The notes: generated by a model not told the origin, from the sequence alone. Positions 1 through 11,581 are shown, counted from the first letter of the stretch. The stretch: 64,000 bases of DNA from Symbiodinium natans (GCA_905221605.1 CAJNDS010000354.1:62001-126000); one strand, 5' to 3'. Program-made: numbers and translations.

Positions 1-582
1 CCATGCCCAAAACCCGACCTTCTTGTCCTCCACTCCGCTTCCTTAGGGTGTGCCCACAGTCGGAAAGCCTGACCCTACACCCAAAGCGCCTCAGCCCCAT
101 CGCGTGGCGAGGCGAGGCCATTGGAGCTCGCGGGACTTAAAGCCGACACCACCGGAGTCTGCCAAATTCATCGGGCTCGGCTGGGGGGGATGAGTTTGGT
201 TACACTTGCTGTTGATACAGCAGTGCATAGTGTAGTGACCGTTATCGTTTAGCGTGTGTGACTGGTCAACAGTTCTATTTCCTCATTCCTATTCCTGTTC
301 TACTTATGACGCAAAGCCACGAGAGCAGTGAGTACTGAAGTTCCTGTCTATCTGACACTGTCTGTCGGGGTTGGTGCCCAAGAAGTCATTGTAACTAAGG
401 CTCCTTTGACAGACCCTCCCACCACACAACACACACACACACACAAACAAACACACTTACTTTTTCTGGGGCCGTATATTCTTTAGTTTCATAAACAAGT
501 GAAACGAGTAGAACCTCTCAAACAACAACGACCCATGAAAGCCCCGCAATCGAACCCTCGCAATATTAGGTTGTGGGCAGCC

Positions 583-640
583 TGGCCTGCGCGGCAGCGG
601 CAGGCTTTGGGGCAACACTTGGCCGCCTGCGAGGGCAGGT
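583..640 (+). CDS. possible short exon, unknown protein
   Basis: A short reading frame follows a GGGCAG acceptor-like site and ends at GGCAG/GTTAAG, a reasonable donor. It reads roughly AWPARQRQALGQHLAACEGR, rich in Q, A, R and L as in a coiled-coil exon. No partner exon was found nearby on this strand, so this could be chance. Confidence 0.22.
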
Positions 641-1789
641 TAAGGTGATGCAAGGGAGTGCAAAAGGTTGCCAGCACCATAAGTTTGCACGGCGCGGTTC
701 CAGGCGCCAAGTTCGGCGAAGGTAGACAAGGCAGAGACACTGCTTGAGCTTTAAGAGGATGTCTTGGCAATCGTTGTTACATTCCGTTGTCCAGATCCTT
801 TTCAGATTGCACCTGTGATTTGCCCTTGAGTACTCAAGGCCACGACCGCAGCTACGCTTTGTCATGGACTGTGACCTGCACACCAGTCTTTTGAGTAGTT
901 GGGCTCCAGTCCAGCTCGGGACTTTAGAGCCCAGACAAGCACTTCAAGATGTTGGGTTCGGGCAGGCGCGGCTGCGGCTGTCCGAGTTCATCTTCACAGC
1001 CCGGGCCTGTTTCCGTTCTCCGCGCCTCGCAATGTGGCCGAAGTGGATGGTACCTCGTGAGATGCACAAATTCAGTGTTTTGGAAGTTCGTGATGACTTC
1101 GCCTATATAGTGTCTGTGGGCAACATATGCAGAAGAAGTTCGAACTGACCTTCACATAGCATCAATTTCCCATCCCTATGGGATGAGGTTCTATTAAATG
1201 TCATGGGGTTTCATGAAGGACTGGTGCAAGGGGCATCAGCAAGCAGTTCTTACCTATGCAGGCAAAATGAACTTCAAGCCTTGACCAAAATCAGCATCCG
1301 TCGACACTTGATGGCTTGGTAAAAGACACAATGTACGGGTGTACCGGTGCTGCATGCTCCTTACAGGTGGGAACTTGAATTCAATTTTTCTTCGAACTTG
1401 GAGACATTGCAGGATGTCTGGAGTTCGCCGCCTCTGGATTCAGATGTTAGAACCCACCGATGATCTTCCGCCTCCGCCCTGTGAGGACCTGCATCTGCTT
1501 GTGTCACCTGTGAATGCACAGATCCCCTTGGCATCCCACTTGTGAAGTTTCAGATTTCCGGAAACCGACCTTCCGATTGTCGGGGCTTCTCCTGCAGCAT
1601 GTCCGCTAATCTACAACCTTCTCCATACGATCCAAGCATACTGCGGAGGCGCCCGGGTAGAGTGGGGCACGAAGGAGCAAGGACTGGCTGAGGACGCAGT
1701 TTCGACACGGTGAAGAGCTTCGACACGGCGAATTGCACCGCTGATCCCAAATGTTTGGTCTGGACGTATGCTCACAATCGCAGACACGG

Positions 1790-1826
<37 letters not shown>

Positions 1827-3451
1827 GAGAGAGAGGGGAGAGAGAGAGTGTGTGAGACACTGGCTGCACCTGGAGAGCGATTCACCCATTTGGGCTAGCC
1901 CACAACAACCAGGGGACCAAGCCTGGCATCACTGTTTGCCGCACAAACCAATACTCTGCTCCTACTTTTGCACAACAGTTCTGAATCAAGGTCCCCTTAA
2001 ACCCATCTTAATCCAAAAGTCGCAGGGGCACGCGCTCCGACTCGCCGTCGCGATTCGGCCCTGACAGCCGAGGTAGTTTCGGTATGTTTGCGGAGGGACT
2101 TCTAGGTTCGGAACTCCATTAGTGTACTGTGCTTGTGCGCCCCAGTATAAGACCACGAGAATGGCACATCGCAATCATCACTTATGTGAGCTCTATCCCG
2201 GACCCAAAAGCAAGAGCACATGCATGCACTTGGATCAAGGCGATTGCCAAATGGAAAATGAAGGCGGGAACACGATTTCCAAGGCAAATGTGATGCTTCG
2301 AGGATGTGCATGGGACTGCAGTTCTGCACTTCACAAGGGGTATGCGCACAGGACTGAGGCGGGAGTGCGATTCGGAACACCGTGGAAAGCAGCCCGCGAA
2401 GCATGAAAGGGCATGCCTGCAACGCTTTTGCGATACCGAGTGATCATGAGTGGTTTAATGCGAAAAAGTGCATGGAGCGCAGGTGAGCGCGCAATTTGTC
2501 ACGTTGGACGCCAAAACCGTGTATTTTACAATGTGTTCACGATTATGACCCAAAGCGAGTGCCGGACCGGCCAGCATGGCAGGGCACCTATCATCCACAC
2601 TTCCAACGCAATCCCGCAGTGCTGTCGCAGCGCTTGGGGAATCAAATGAATTGAGCCCCACAATCCTGAACAATGCTTTGCGCTCCACCTCGATATCTTA
2701 TGCCTCTGGATCTTGGCCACACGCTGCTTTGCCAGTCATGCCAGTCAAGTAAAAAAGTCAAATCCATGTGTTGCGCTGTCATTCCTAAACCGTACCCCTT
2801 CCCATGTTGCTTCTGGAGCGTGCGTGCTTTGAGGAGGCAAGGACAATGCGCTGCAGTACCTGGCCTTGGTTCTTGGTTGCAACGAAGGCTTCGACATGTA
2901 CCTTCGTCCCTGTGAACAAGACCCCCACCAAAAACCCCAAACCTAGAGCCCAAGTACCACATCCCCAGTCCTGACCCCGAGCCCAAACCCCTAATCTTGG
3001 ACACCTTGAGGAATCACCCTCTTCGGGGCGTAGGGCAGAAAACCGTGGTCGTCTGCGCATTATTCATGTTTACGATGCTTCCAAAGGGCCTGCATCTTTG
3101 ACCGATGAGACGGAAGCGGAGGAGCCAAGGCCTTGTAATGCGGCACTCTTCTCGGCTGGGCCGTCTAATGAAAGCTTCTACGGACCTCCCTAAAACTGAG
3201 CCCCTCCCGAACAAAAAACGAAACTCAGAAGAATATTTACCGTGTCCAACAATAACCTTTGATGTGCAGTAGGGCCAGACTTTACGGAGGAGCCACCTTT
3301 CCACTGTGCCAGCCCGGTTTCCTTTGCAGCTGTCCCTGCCCGCATCAACCCTAAAGCCTGGCTCCAAGCACTTCCCTTGGAACAGTTCAATGCAGAACGC
3401 CACCCACACCTTGAAGCCCTAAGCCCCATGCCCGTGATTCTGCGAACCAAC
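641..3451. other. spacer or intron sequence without recognised genes
   Basis: Mixed-composition DNA with a (GA)n tract at 1,793-1,850 and scattered degenerate telomere-like heptamers near 2,930-3,000. Several 60-130-residue open frames exist on both strands, but none has a convincing splice context. A weak minus-strand coding-like stretch lies near 3,262-3,360. Confidence 0.5.
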
Positions 3452-3538
3452 AAAAGGGCCCTCGGCACCCCCACCGCCCGGCAATGAGCGTCGGCCCTTG
3501 GCCCCTGCAGAGAGGCCGCGCTTGGCAGCGGCCACCTC
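3452..3538 (-). CDS. exon, basic Ala/Gly-rich segment (locus A)
   Basis: An 87-bp minus-strand exon of 29 codons, phase 0 at both ends. The acceptor is CTCGCAG/GAG and the donor is TTT/GTTGG. It encodes EVAAAKRGLSAGAKGRRS followed by a Gly-rich stretch. The composition is GC-rich compared with the flanks. The function is unknown. It is placed in locus A because the next exons upstream on the same strand (3,772-5,889) have similar splice signals. Confidence 0.5.
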
Positions 3539-3771
3539 CTGCGAGGGCGGGGGATTTTTTACCTGCTGTTCAGCATGGTTTCATATGAGGAGATTGCAAT
3601 GTGCTGGAGCCGAGTCAGAGCGGCTACGGCCATGTCCGGGTGCAGGGATGAAGGATTTGCAGCTAGTGCTTAAAGCTGAGGTTTCGAGCTTGAAAGTCGC
3701 TGACCTTGATTGTATCCAAAATTCACATCTGGCCCCCGACCCCTCAGACCTCTACGACCTCAACTCTAAAC

Positions 3772-3935
3772 TGCTTCGGCTTGCGTTCAAGAACTGCCAT
3801 GATGACTTGGCACTGCCCCCGTCGAGTGCCTTCAACCAGGAGTTCTGCTGCGCCTGCGCCGCCTGGGTGTTCAGGCGTTTCACCTGCACAAGGGGCATCA
3901 GTTCCCACAACCAGTTGTAGGTCTGAAGCTCCAGA
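3772..3935 (-). CDS. exon, helical Gln/Leu-rich segment (locus A)
   Basis: The minus strand reads LELQTYNWLWELMPLVQVKR, then a Gln/Ala-rich stretch and SWQFLNASR. The acceptor is CTTGCAG/T and the donor A/GTTTAG. Heptad-like hydrophobic spacing suggests a helix or coiled coil. This frame is strongly protein-like; the overlapping plus-strand open frame at 3,498-3,920 is probably its shadow. The family is unknown. Confidence 0.6.
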
Positions 3936-4422
3936 CTGCAAGTGCTAAAGCATCCCTGAACCCGAGATTCGAACTGCCAGAGCAGCGAACGTCACGTGTG
4001 TCTTTGTGCTTTCAACCCTTTTATAGTTTAAAGAGGTTTCCAGCAAAGGACTTACTATGCAAGGTCAGCTGCAAGGTCAATGCCGGTGTGGAGGCATAGG
4101 GTTGAATCTTGAATTGAAATTCTCAACCCTGAACCTTATACAGCCTGAAGCAAAGCCTCAAACAACAAGCACTTCCGAAACAAAAGACATACTAACTACG
4201 CCTGAGACCCGTCACACCCCAATCCACCGTTTGCAAAGACTAAACCCGATACACCCTCAAAGGCCCAGCCCTTTCAGTCTTTCAGTTTGTTTTTCTCGCT
4301 GATGTTTTCTATAGCATGTGTCTGCCGCTAGTTTTGGCTGTTAGCACTATCTGCTGTCTAAAAAACGCGATCAGGATTTGCATGTTCTAAACATGGCGGG
4401 GTGACAATGAAAAAACACAGGA

Positions 4423-4875
4423 TTGGGGGGGGGGGGGGGGCGTGGGGGTGGTTCAAACAACATGCCGAGGTGGTCATTGGAACAGGTCTGGATGTTGGCC
4501 TATCATTGCTTTTTTCAACAGGCTCGGACAGCTTCTCCGGTTCGGACTTTGCAGGCAGAGTACGTGCTTAACTGGCAAAGAACGCAAGTGGCACAGCAAC
4601 ATCTGCACAAAGCTGGAACTGGCGATGAGCCAATTGAGCACGGCATTTCGCAAGTGTATATGGAAAGTTCTCGACGAAGAAAACTGGCGTTCGCATCCAC
4701 AAAGATCTATATTCCGGTTTACTTGGTCGCGCAAGGCCTACGTATGTGTCGTCAATCCTCCTGCTCAACTGAATGGCCAAGATGGAATGCATCTCCGGCC
4801 CGAGTCTCCGGCGCCAGCTTGTGCAAGCTATCTCACCATATCTCACACTCACTGCACGGACCGACTGCTGACTGA
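4423..4875 (+). CDS. uncharacterised open frame, about 150 codons
   Basis: A plus-strand open frame starts next to a 16-bp G tract. After its Gly-rich artefact start it has mixed protein-like composition, with repeated Q, W, H and R. A second frame (4,442-4,978) is also open here, so this may be a decayed retro-copied sequence rather than an active gene. No motif was recognised, and no splice signals help choose a frame. Confidence 0.25.
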   Translation: MGGGGGRGGGSNNMPRWSLEQVWMLAYHCFFQQARTASPVRTLQAEYVLNWQRTQVAQQHLHKAGTGDEPIEHGISQVYMESSRRRKLAFASTKIYIPVYLVAQGLRMCRQSSCSTEWPRWNASPARVSGASLCKLSHHISHSLHGPTAD

Positions 4876-5292
4876 TTCCTCCCAAGGTTGCACCCATCAG
4901 CGGCGGCCGCCTCGTGCTCTTCCATTTGACAACCAGGAATCATGGGCTGTAAGCTCCACCTTGTTCATCCCAATGTGATGACCGTTATCCGAGGTCCATC
5001 TCCATCGCTTCCTCCGTACTCCCTAACAGACCAACCCAAGGTTGCAAGTCCACAGGTACAACCAAAAGCACACACTGCTAAGTCCCTGCAGACCTCCTCC
5101 TGAAGCTCCGAGTTCTTTCGCGTGAAGTCCGTCACCTGCAGCTGACGATGCAGCGGGAAGGGATCTAAGGATCTGACAGGTGCTGTGAGGGATGGGTGAC
5201 TCTCGTAATGGCCATGCTTGAAACGTACACCTTCTCTGCTGTGCTACGCTTGCTGTAGATTTCAGGAAGCTCCACCTCGTGCTTGTCTAAAC

Positions 5293-5376
5293 CTGTGCTC
5301 GTCAACCATTGCTTCGAAAGCCCCGGCAGCCTGCCGCTGCAAACGGTCCACGGTGCGCTGCCACCTCGGCTCACGT
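5293..5376 (-). CDS. exon, charged helix (locus A)
   Basis: Minus-strand exon with acceptor TTCAAG/A and donor CACAG/GTTTAG. It encodes REPRWQRTVDRLQRQAAGAF and then EAMVDEHR. The dense R/Q/E/A content suggests a coiled coil. A different frame is open over a longer stretch (5,165-5,425), but it reads less like protein. Confidence 0.55.
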
Positions 5377-5648
5377 CTTGAAGCTTCAGGTTTCGGATTG
5401 AGGCTGTTGGGTTCAGGGCTGTCAAGGTTCATAGTCTGTTTAAGCGTGCGGCTCGTTGCAGATGTTCGGCTTTAGGCTTCAGGAACTGTAGGGTTGTATT
5501 GTGGTTTTGAGACGGCAGGCTTGGCATTGCGTGTTTCTTATTTCCATAGGGATGAAAACGTGAGCAATTCATCTTGGCTTTGACTGGAGTACTGTACTTT
5601 ATATGCCTCCCAAACACCTGCAAGCCCAATTCCCACCCACCCCCATAC

Positions 5649-5756
5649 CTCCGGAGAGCTCTTCGTATTGTCGCCCAAACCGTCTCAGCTTGGGCAAAGC
5701 ACCGCTTCTCCTTCTCTCGCATCTCCTCCTCGAGCCTTAGCATGCTTCGGGGACTT
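5649..5756 (-). CDS. exon, coiled-coil segment (locus A)
   Basis: A 108-bp minus exon with acceptor CTTTTTCAG/AAG and donor CGGAG/GTATGG, both close to canonical. It encodes SPRSMLRLEEEMREKEKR followed by CFAQAETVWATIRRAL. The acidic-basic heptads indicate a coiled coil. It lies between the similar exons at 5,831-5,889 and 5,293-5,376. Confidence 0.68.
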
Positions 5757-5830
5757 CTGAAAAAGCCATAAAAAGCCGCACGCACAAGAGAGAATGCGTG
5801 AGAATGCAAAAGTTTGTGCTCCCCGAAAAC

Positions 5831-5889
5831 CAAGGCCCAACTGCTCGCTCTTCTCCACCAGGCGCTGCTTCTCCTTTTCTTTGCAGATT
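5831..5889 (-). CDS. exon, coiled-coil segment (locus A)
   Basis: Short minus exon with acceptor CCTCAG/A and donor CTTG/GTTTTC. It encodes ICKEKEKQRLVEKSEQLGL, a highly charged helical stretch. The phase at its 3' end does not join perfectly to the 5,756 acceptor, so one boundary is uncertain or a small exon is missing. Confidence 0.55.
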
Positions 5890-6672
5890 CTGAGGTTGTT
5901 GAACAATGTTTTGGGAGTCAGTCTAGGGCCACTTGCACCCCGAGATGAATTAAGTATGGACATACGGACTTGACATGGTCATGACAAGCACGTGTCCCAT
6001 CACGTGCTCTCAGTCACTGTGCAGTTAGCTACACGTAAACCGAAGCTTACTATCTGATCTACCGCAAAGACGAAACCTCTCAACCCTCACACAACCAACA
6101 CACACCCACACTCCCAACTCTCTTTCTTTCTTCTACTTCTTCTTCATCTGATTACTACTAGCATACTCGAGGGCATGCAGCGAGGGGGCGGCTCCCCCTC
6201 CCCACGCGCATGGCGCCAGTCCGGGTCTGCCCGGTGTGAAACTGTGAAACAGCAGAAGTGGGGAAGCGAAACTGCTTGGCAGAAGCGGGGACTCTTTCCC
6301 CGCTAAGCTAGGGGGTAGTGTTGACGTATTCTGTTTGCCCCTGCAAGGCTGGGCTGGGAAAAACATGCAGTCGCTATCTGGTGTCGAAATTAAGCTGGTG
6401 TTCGCCCCGAACTAGGAACCTGCCGCCATTCCAGTTGTCCATCTTTGCCTTCCCTAGATTTGCGGGTGCCAGCTTACGTGGCAGGTGTAGACAAACGGTA
6501 GTCAGTTTTGGGACCTCCGGTCCCGACACGTAGTTTCACGGCTGACTGTCACTGAAGTTGCCCCTCTCCCAATCCCCAAATCCCCCAACCCCACAGCTAC
6601 GTGCACCACGGACCCACGATGGTGAGTAGAAAAAACTCACGAATCCGTGAAGCTTTTGGCTGTCCCTAGAAC

Positions 6673-6736
6673 CCCACTCCTCGGCTGCACCCCGCTCCTC
6701 CCGCTGCTGCTGCCTGCGCAGGGCAAGGGATTGGAA
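6673..6736 (-). CDS. exon, Gln/Glu/Arg-rich segment (locus A)
   Basis: Minus exon with acceptor TTCCCAG/TTCC and donor TGGG/GTTCTAG. It encodes FQSLALRRQQQREERGAAEE and resembles the other coiled-coil exons of locus A in composition. The function is unknown. Confidence 0.5.
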
Positions 6737-6900
6737 CTGGGAATGGCTTTGGGGCTCAGGCTTCAGGCTTGCAAGCCGGACGTGCGGCCTGAGGAAGTCA
6801 GGGCCTGTTTGGGTTTTCAAGTTGCAGCATTTCAAATGGGGGCAGGTGGCCAGGAGCATCATGCCCATAAGAGCTCAACTTCGACAGCATAGCGTTTCTA

Positions 6901-6933
6901 GAGCTGACTCTGGTTATTAACCAGAGTCAGCTC
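6901..6933. repeat. perfect 15-bp inverted repeat with 3-base loop
   Basis: Two exact 15-bp arms (6,901-6,915 and 6,919-6,933) flank the loop ATT. One arm is GAGCTGACTCTGGTT. It is isolated, with no tandem copies nearby. It would form a strong RNA hairpin if transcribed, since it lies in an intron or spacer upstream of the locus A exons. Confidence 0.85.
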
Positions 6934-7680
6934 ATTAAGTGATGGAATCCCGCGAAACCACAAAGACAGTCATCCTTGCCCAGCAGCGTTTGAAAGGGAT
7001 CCAACTTCATCAGTTTCATGAGCTTTCGCTGGCGTGTTTTCGAAAACAATTGAACAAGTATGAGCACCTTGCCCACTTTGATCTGTGATTCAGCAAGGTC
7101 CTTCTTTTCTTGAGTATCACCTTAAGGTCTTCAAAGCGAAGAAGGGCTTTAACATCTTGACTCCGTCCAATGTTACCTGCATGCCAAGCCAGTGGCAATG
7201 TAATGGCGAAAACACCAGAGCATCGCACCATCTTTTTTGTTCATCGCTGAACGGTTCTCCGCTGAAGGGTTGGCTGCCAAGTCGCTGTTTCCGACCTGAG
7301 TTATGCAAATCATCATGAGTAAGGCTTTATGAAGCTCTCATCTCACGCAACACTGAAGCTTCATGGGGCTGGGGGCGCTCCACGCTACAAGGCTGTGATT
7401 TTTTCCACGGTGGTGGCCTTCCGAGGTCTTTGCCCCTGACATTTCGGTACTTCTTCATGCCGCCGCACATCACTGTGGAAGCGAAGACCCTAACCTCGAA
7501 AGCCAAGGAATCCTAACCACCTGATGGGTTTCTGCGCAAACAACTGTCAACGTGCGGCTTGATCAGCCGAGAAGATCGTAAGATCGGCCCAGCTCCTCCT
7601 GAGTTGATTCGGCAGGAAGGTTTGGGGCTCTTTCTGGTGGAGTTTTAGGAGCTTTGTCAAGGTTGCAATCTTTCAGGACA

Positions 7681-7880
7681 TTAGGGCCTCATCTCGCTTA
7701 GCAGGGTCCTTTCCTGTAAGGCGCCCGTTAGTTGCAAGCCGAAAGGCAGCACTTGCACTGCTGCGGGTAGAGCTAACAGTGGCGACATGACTTGCTGCTG
7801 CGTGTCAACTTCTCCGCCCACGAGTCTGGCAAACACTGCCCATAGCCTGGGAGACCATGGGAAGGCTTGAGAGAAATGAA
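7681..7880 (-). CDS. possible coding segment, unknown
   Basis: The minus-strand open frame ends with a stop at 7,681 and has protein-like composition (for example ARLVGGEVDTQQQVMSPLLA). No clear donor is needed if it is a terminal exon, but the 5' boundary is not resolved. It could be an older exon of locus A or chance. Confidence 0.3.
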
Positions 7881-8019
7881 CCCCCCCCCGCCCCATTCCC
7901 CCAACTGAATGACCAATTTAGATGGCCTTTTCAAGTTCGCTAAGTTAGATGTTTGGCTCTTCTTTGTCTGGACAGAGTTTGGGCTGGGTGCAACTTAGCT
8001 CCGGCGGTCCAGGGCTTTG

Positions 8020-8110
8020 CAGCAGCTGTGCCCGAAGGATTACGGCGATTCGGGCGGTTGGGGCTCTCAGGAGAGGCGAGGCTCTGAGAGTGGTCTCCGA
8101 TAAACGGAAC
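8020..8110 (+). CDS. possible exon, Arg/Ala-rich
   Basis: After a TTTGCAG acceptor-like site the plus strand reads SCARRITAIRAVGALRRGEA and continues with VVSDKRN. The composition is coding-like and GC-rich. No donor or partner exon is certain. Confidence 0.3.
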
Positions 8111-8184
8111 TCCTCTCACACATGCACAAGCCTGATGGTATCATAGCCCGATTAGTAAGGAATTCTAGTATCACTTAGAGCCCA

Positions 8185-8457
8185 TTGAAATTGAACTGCT
8201 TCTGGACATTTACTTGCGGCACCATGATTTCGGAACTCAAGAAGGTCGAGGCCGTCTTAGAGTGCTTAAGGTCTTGGAACAATGGCTTCACCACAAGCCA
8301 AGACACGGCGTGGCACCAACGGATTGCGACTCATCCAGAACGAGGTCGCCTCAAAAATGTCTCAGCTCAGAGGCTCTTCCCCTCGGTGGGCCCCTTGCTT
8401 CTTTTGGTGCCTCTTGGTCTCGAACTTTGGGATTCTGTTCGTTCAAGGACTGTGTAA
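8185..8457 (+). CDS. uncharacterised open frame of about 90 codons
   Basis: Plus-strand frame with protein-like composition, including MISELKKVEAVLECLRSW near its start and a Leu-rich stretch near its end. All three plus frames are open over 8,214-8,546. That is typical of a decayed copied coding sequence, or of chance in GC-rich DNA. No motif was recognised. Confidence 0.3.
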   Translation: MKLNCFWTFTCGTMISELKKVEAVLECLRSWNNGFTTSQDTAWHQRIATHPERGRLKNVSAQRLFPSVGPLLLLVPLGLELWDSVRSRTV

Positions 8458-8941
8458 TGGAAAACCATGCTCACAGAAAAGCAGGTTGTGGGCAAAGTTC
8501 ACAAGAGAACTGCATTAAATGCAAGCTGGAGTGCGCAAAGTTGTGAGATAGAAAGCTTGCTAAGCAACCTGTATTGAGACAACCAGGTTTAAGTCATCCA
8601 CTCAGTCTTCGAGTTCGTACAATGCCAACCCGCTTTTGTTGAGGTTTCTAGGAACCTCAGCGCAAACTAACAGTCCAACTTACCGTGACTGGACCCTCTC
8701 GAAGCCTCTCCAACACACTCTGACCCCAAGTGCCAAGTTTCGAGATGCGCTCATGGGAATCCACGTTCTATCCTTCCCAGCCATGCCAGCAGTTTAGTGT
8801 TTAGGGCATGCGTGGCGTTTAGATTGAAGGTCTAGGCTACATGCGCAACTTGTGCGGGAGCATCGTCTTCCAATTGCCTGTCGGCAAGATGTGTCTTGTT
8901 GAGTGAACGTTGTGTTCCGCCTTCTACCAGGCGGCCTCCCC

Positions 8942-9300
8942 CCAACCCCCCCCCCCCCCCCCCATTGGCAAATACAGTGCTGAGATGGAAAAAAGCAGTC
9001 GCACTGGTCCTCAATAAATGCTCATGCTACTCAAAGGATTAAGAACCCCCAGCCCATTTGCAAAAACAATGACCCCATTTGTGTAAACACAATGCTCGCA
9101 TGATGGGTTTGGAAATGGATGGCAGGATAGGCACAAGATTGCATGGCTTGAAAGAGCGTGCGGGGGGGGGGAGGGGCCGCGTGCCCCCACACCCCTTCCC
9201 CCCCGCAGTTGCAAACACGCAGCTCAAATGGAGTATGGGCGTCTACTGATAGCATGCTAGTGTGAAGATTGCACGGCTTAGAAGAGCAAGGGGGCAAGGG
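8942..9300. repeat. degenerate tandem duplication with C and G tracts
   Basis: Two related blocks each contain a long C tract, a TTGCAAA/GGCAAAT-type stretch, and a segment like AAGATTGCAYGGCTTRRAAG (9,139 and 9,266 regions) followed by a G tract. The copies differ by many substitutions. No gene is seen here. Confidence 0.55.
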
Positions 9301-9510
9301 GGTCCGGGGTCTGCACCGGTTGGACAGCAGACGGACCGACTGACTGACAGGCCGCCTGGCTGCGGGTTGGATAGGCGACAAATCGACTGACTGATGTTCC
9401 ATGTATTGGCGAACCAACGTACCGACCGAGCGAAGCGGCCCTCAAACCAATAACAACAAACCCAAAACTATGAGGGAAAACATTGAAAAGCATGTCGAGG
9501 GGCTGAGTGG

Positions 9511-9774
9511 TTAGGATTGGTTAGGGACTTGTCCGCCGTGCCTGGACTTCCTTGGACAGCTCCCCAGAACCCCACTGAACTCGATTGGAGAAGAAGCGAA
9601 AGCCTCAGAAATGCCAGATTCAGAATTCTGTGGCTCTCTGTGGCTCCGCGCGCAGACATGCTCAGCTCCAACTGCTAAGGCGCAGAGTGGCTTTTGAATG
9701 TTCTTCCCAAAAGCGTTTGGGTCGCCCAGCGTCATTGCTTCGCAGTCATGGATGTGCAGATTGCGTTCCTTCAT
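9511..9774 (-). CDS. ambiguous open region, unknown
   Basis: Both strands are open here: minus 9,511-9,774 and plus 9,585-9,779. Both read moderately like protein. Neither has convincing splice sites, so I cannot choose between them. Confidence 0.2.
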   Translation of the reverse strand: MKERNLHIHDCEAMTLGDPNAFGKNIQKPLCALAVGAEHVCARSHREPQNSESGISEAFASSPIEFSGVLGSCPRKSRHGGQVPNQS

Positions 9775-10194
9775 GCTGAGGCCCTTTCTTTCTCAAATTT
9801 GGACAAAGCCTAAACATACTGATCCTAAACTATTACATACCTTAAGGGCCGTGGACTGCCTAAAGTTTCCTAAAGCTCAAAAGCTTCAGATCCGGGCCTC
9901 TGATTTTCAAAGCTGGATGGGCGGTATTTGCGGGTCAGACTTGCTGTACGAGGTAGGCTTTGCACCACGGCCACGGCCCTTACAAATTTATGAGCACCTT
10001 CATTAGGAAGAAGAAATGCAACCAGTTTGGGTACGTGCCGAGGATGCTACGCAAGGAGGAGCCTGCGCCGCTCTGCAGCCAATCCCTCGCCTGCCCCAAG
10101 GGAGAGCAACTCAACGACTACAATGGCTGCACAGTTGTTGTTCTGCTTGAGTTTTTGTGTTGAACACTGAACTGGCCTGGCAGGAGGCAGGATG

Positions 10195-10605
10195 TATGTG
10201 CGCGTGTGCGCGTGTGCGCGTGTGCGCGTGTGCGCGTGATTGTGTGCGCGTGTGCGCGTGTGATTGTGTGCGCGCGTGTGCGCGTGTGATTGTGTGCGCG
10301 CGTGTGCGCGTGTGATTGTGTGCGCGCGTGTGCGCGTGTGATTGTGTGCGCGTGTGCGCGTGTGATTGTGTGCGCGTGTGCGCGTGTGATTGTGTGCGCG
10401 CGCGCGCGGGTGTGTGTGTGTGTGTGTGTTTTTGTTTGTTTTTGTTTGTTTGTTTGTTTGTTTGTTTATTTGTTTGTTTGTTTGTTTGGTGTTTTTTTTT
10501 TTTTTTGTGTGTGTGTGTGTGTTTGTTTTTGTTTGCTTGTTTGTTTGTTTGCTTGCTTGTTTGTTTTTGTTTGTTTGTTTGTTTGTTTGTTTGTTTTGTG
10601 AGCGT
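10195..10605. repeat. compound microsatellite (GTGCGC)n then (TTTG)n
   Basis: About 200 bp of alternating GTGCGC/GTGATT units is followed by (TG)n, (TTTG)n, a T tract and (TTTG)n again. Alternating purine-pyrimidine GC repeats can adopt Z-DNA. Open frames over it encode only repeat peptides. Confidence 0.95.
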
Positions 10606-11149
10606 GCGTGCGTCTTCGTGCCGTTGATGGGGAACCAACTTGCAACGTCCCCGCTGCCGCAAGCCTCGAGCAGAATCCAAAACTAAAAGACACGACATCA
10701 AGAACACCAGAACCCTAATTACATTTGCTTAGTAGCTGCCTTCGCAATGCTGCCGCTGACAAACAGGCCGCTCTCACCGAGCGAGCGAGCACCTTCGGTT
10801 TTTAGTTCAGCCGGCGGGGGAGGTTTGAGTTTAGACCGCCTGACATAGTATTTAGAGTGTCTTGCATTCTTGGCACGCGAAGCACCGTTGACATTGTCGG
10901 ACCAGGCAGATCAATGGCATTTACAGATAAATCTTACCTTTCTCATCTTGGCACATCACGGCGCAAGCGACGATCGCAATTCCTGCCAAGAGACCCTCAT
11001 GCTGCTACTGGACGGCACAGGCCAGAAGCATTAGCATTCACAACAGATCACATGGCAGAAGTCGTAGGTGCTTGGGAGTTTAGAGGTTCAAGATGGTTCA
11101 AGTCCGACTCTCTGGATCTGCTGCGGTTCTTAAGGTGCATCGCTGGCAC
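10606..11149. other. spacer without recognised genes
   Basis: Mixed sequence between the compound microsatellite and locus B. Open frames on the plus strand do not look like protein, and no splice signals stand out. Confidence 0.4.
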
Positions 11150-11370
11150 CTGGCACGTCTGCGTAGTCGTGCAGCACGGTCACTGGAGCTTCCTCGCCAC
11201 AATACATCTTCGGTTTTGTCACGTCATTAGGCTTGTATTCCCTTGAGGGTTCTGCAAGCTCAGGCTGCATAGTCATAGCCAAGCCAGCACAGTGCCCTGG
11301 ACCAAAAAAGAGCACTGCATCAGGCTCGTTTTTTGTAGACCTTGCTGCTGGTAGCCCCAAACCTGCAGCT
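11150..11370 (-). CDS. exon 4 of locus B, unknown protein
   Basis: Minus-strand coding segment with acceptor TATACAG/A and donor CCAG/GTGCCA. It includes EPDAVLFFGPGHCAGLAMTM and later KPKMYCGEEAPVTVLHDYA, clearly protein-like. It joins exon 3 in phase only if a 26-base GT-AG interval (11,371-11,396) is removed; otherwise there is a frameshift between them. The family is unknown. Confidence 0.62.
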
Positions 11371-11396
11371 CTGTATATAAGACCAGTCATCGAAAC

Positions 11397-11581
11397 ATTT
11401 CTTGGAACTCCCTGCCTTGAAGGCCATTGACAAAGATATACACAACTGCCCCAGAATCCGTACGTAAGCCTGCCGCAGATCGCAGAGTCCTGGGGGCCGC
11501 CCCAGTGCAGCGGGCGCGTCGCGAAGGCGGCGGCACCATCCCGCTGGACGTCACCCAGCAGAATGCCTCCGTGTCACTTCT
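11397..11581 (-). CDS. exon 3 of locus B, unknown protein
   Basis: Minus exon after acceptor GTCACAG/AGA. It reads RSDTEAFCWVTSSGMVPPPS and ends with AVVYIFVNGLQGREFQE before AT/GTTTCG. The frame differs from both neighbouring blocks, so short introns or indels lie on each side. Phases agree with exon 2 (phase 0) and with exon 4 (phase 2). Confidence 0.6.

Noticed and set aside
3960-4000. Possible tRNA T-arm (TTCGAATC) on the minus strand
   Set aside because: No D-arm or A-box at the right distance, and the stems do not pair.
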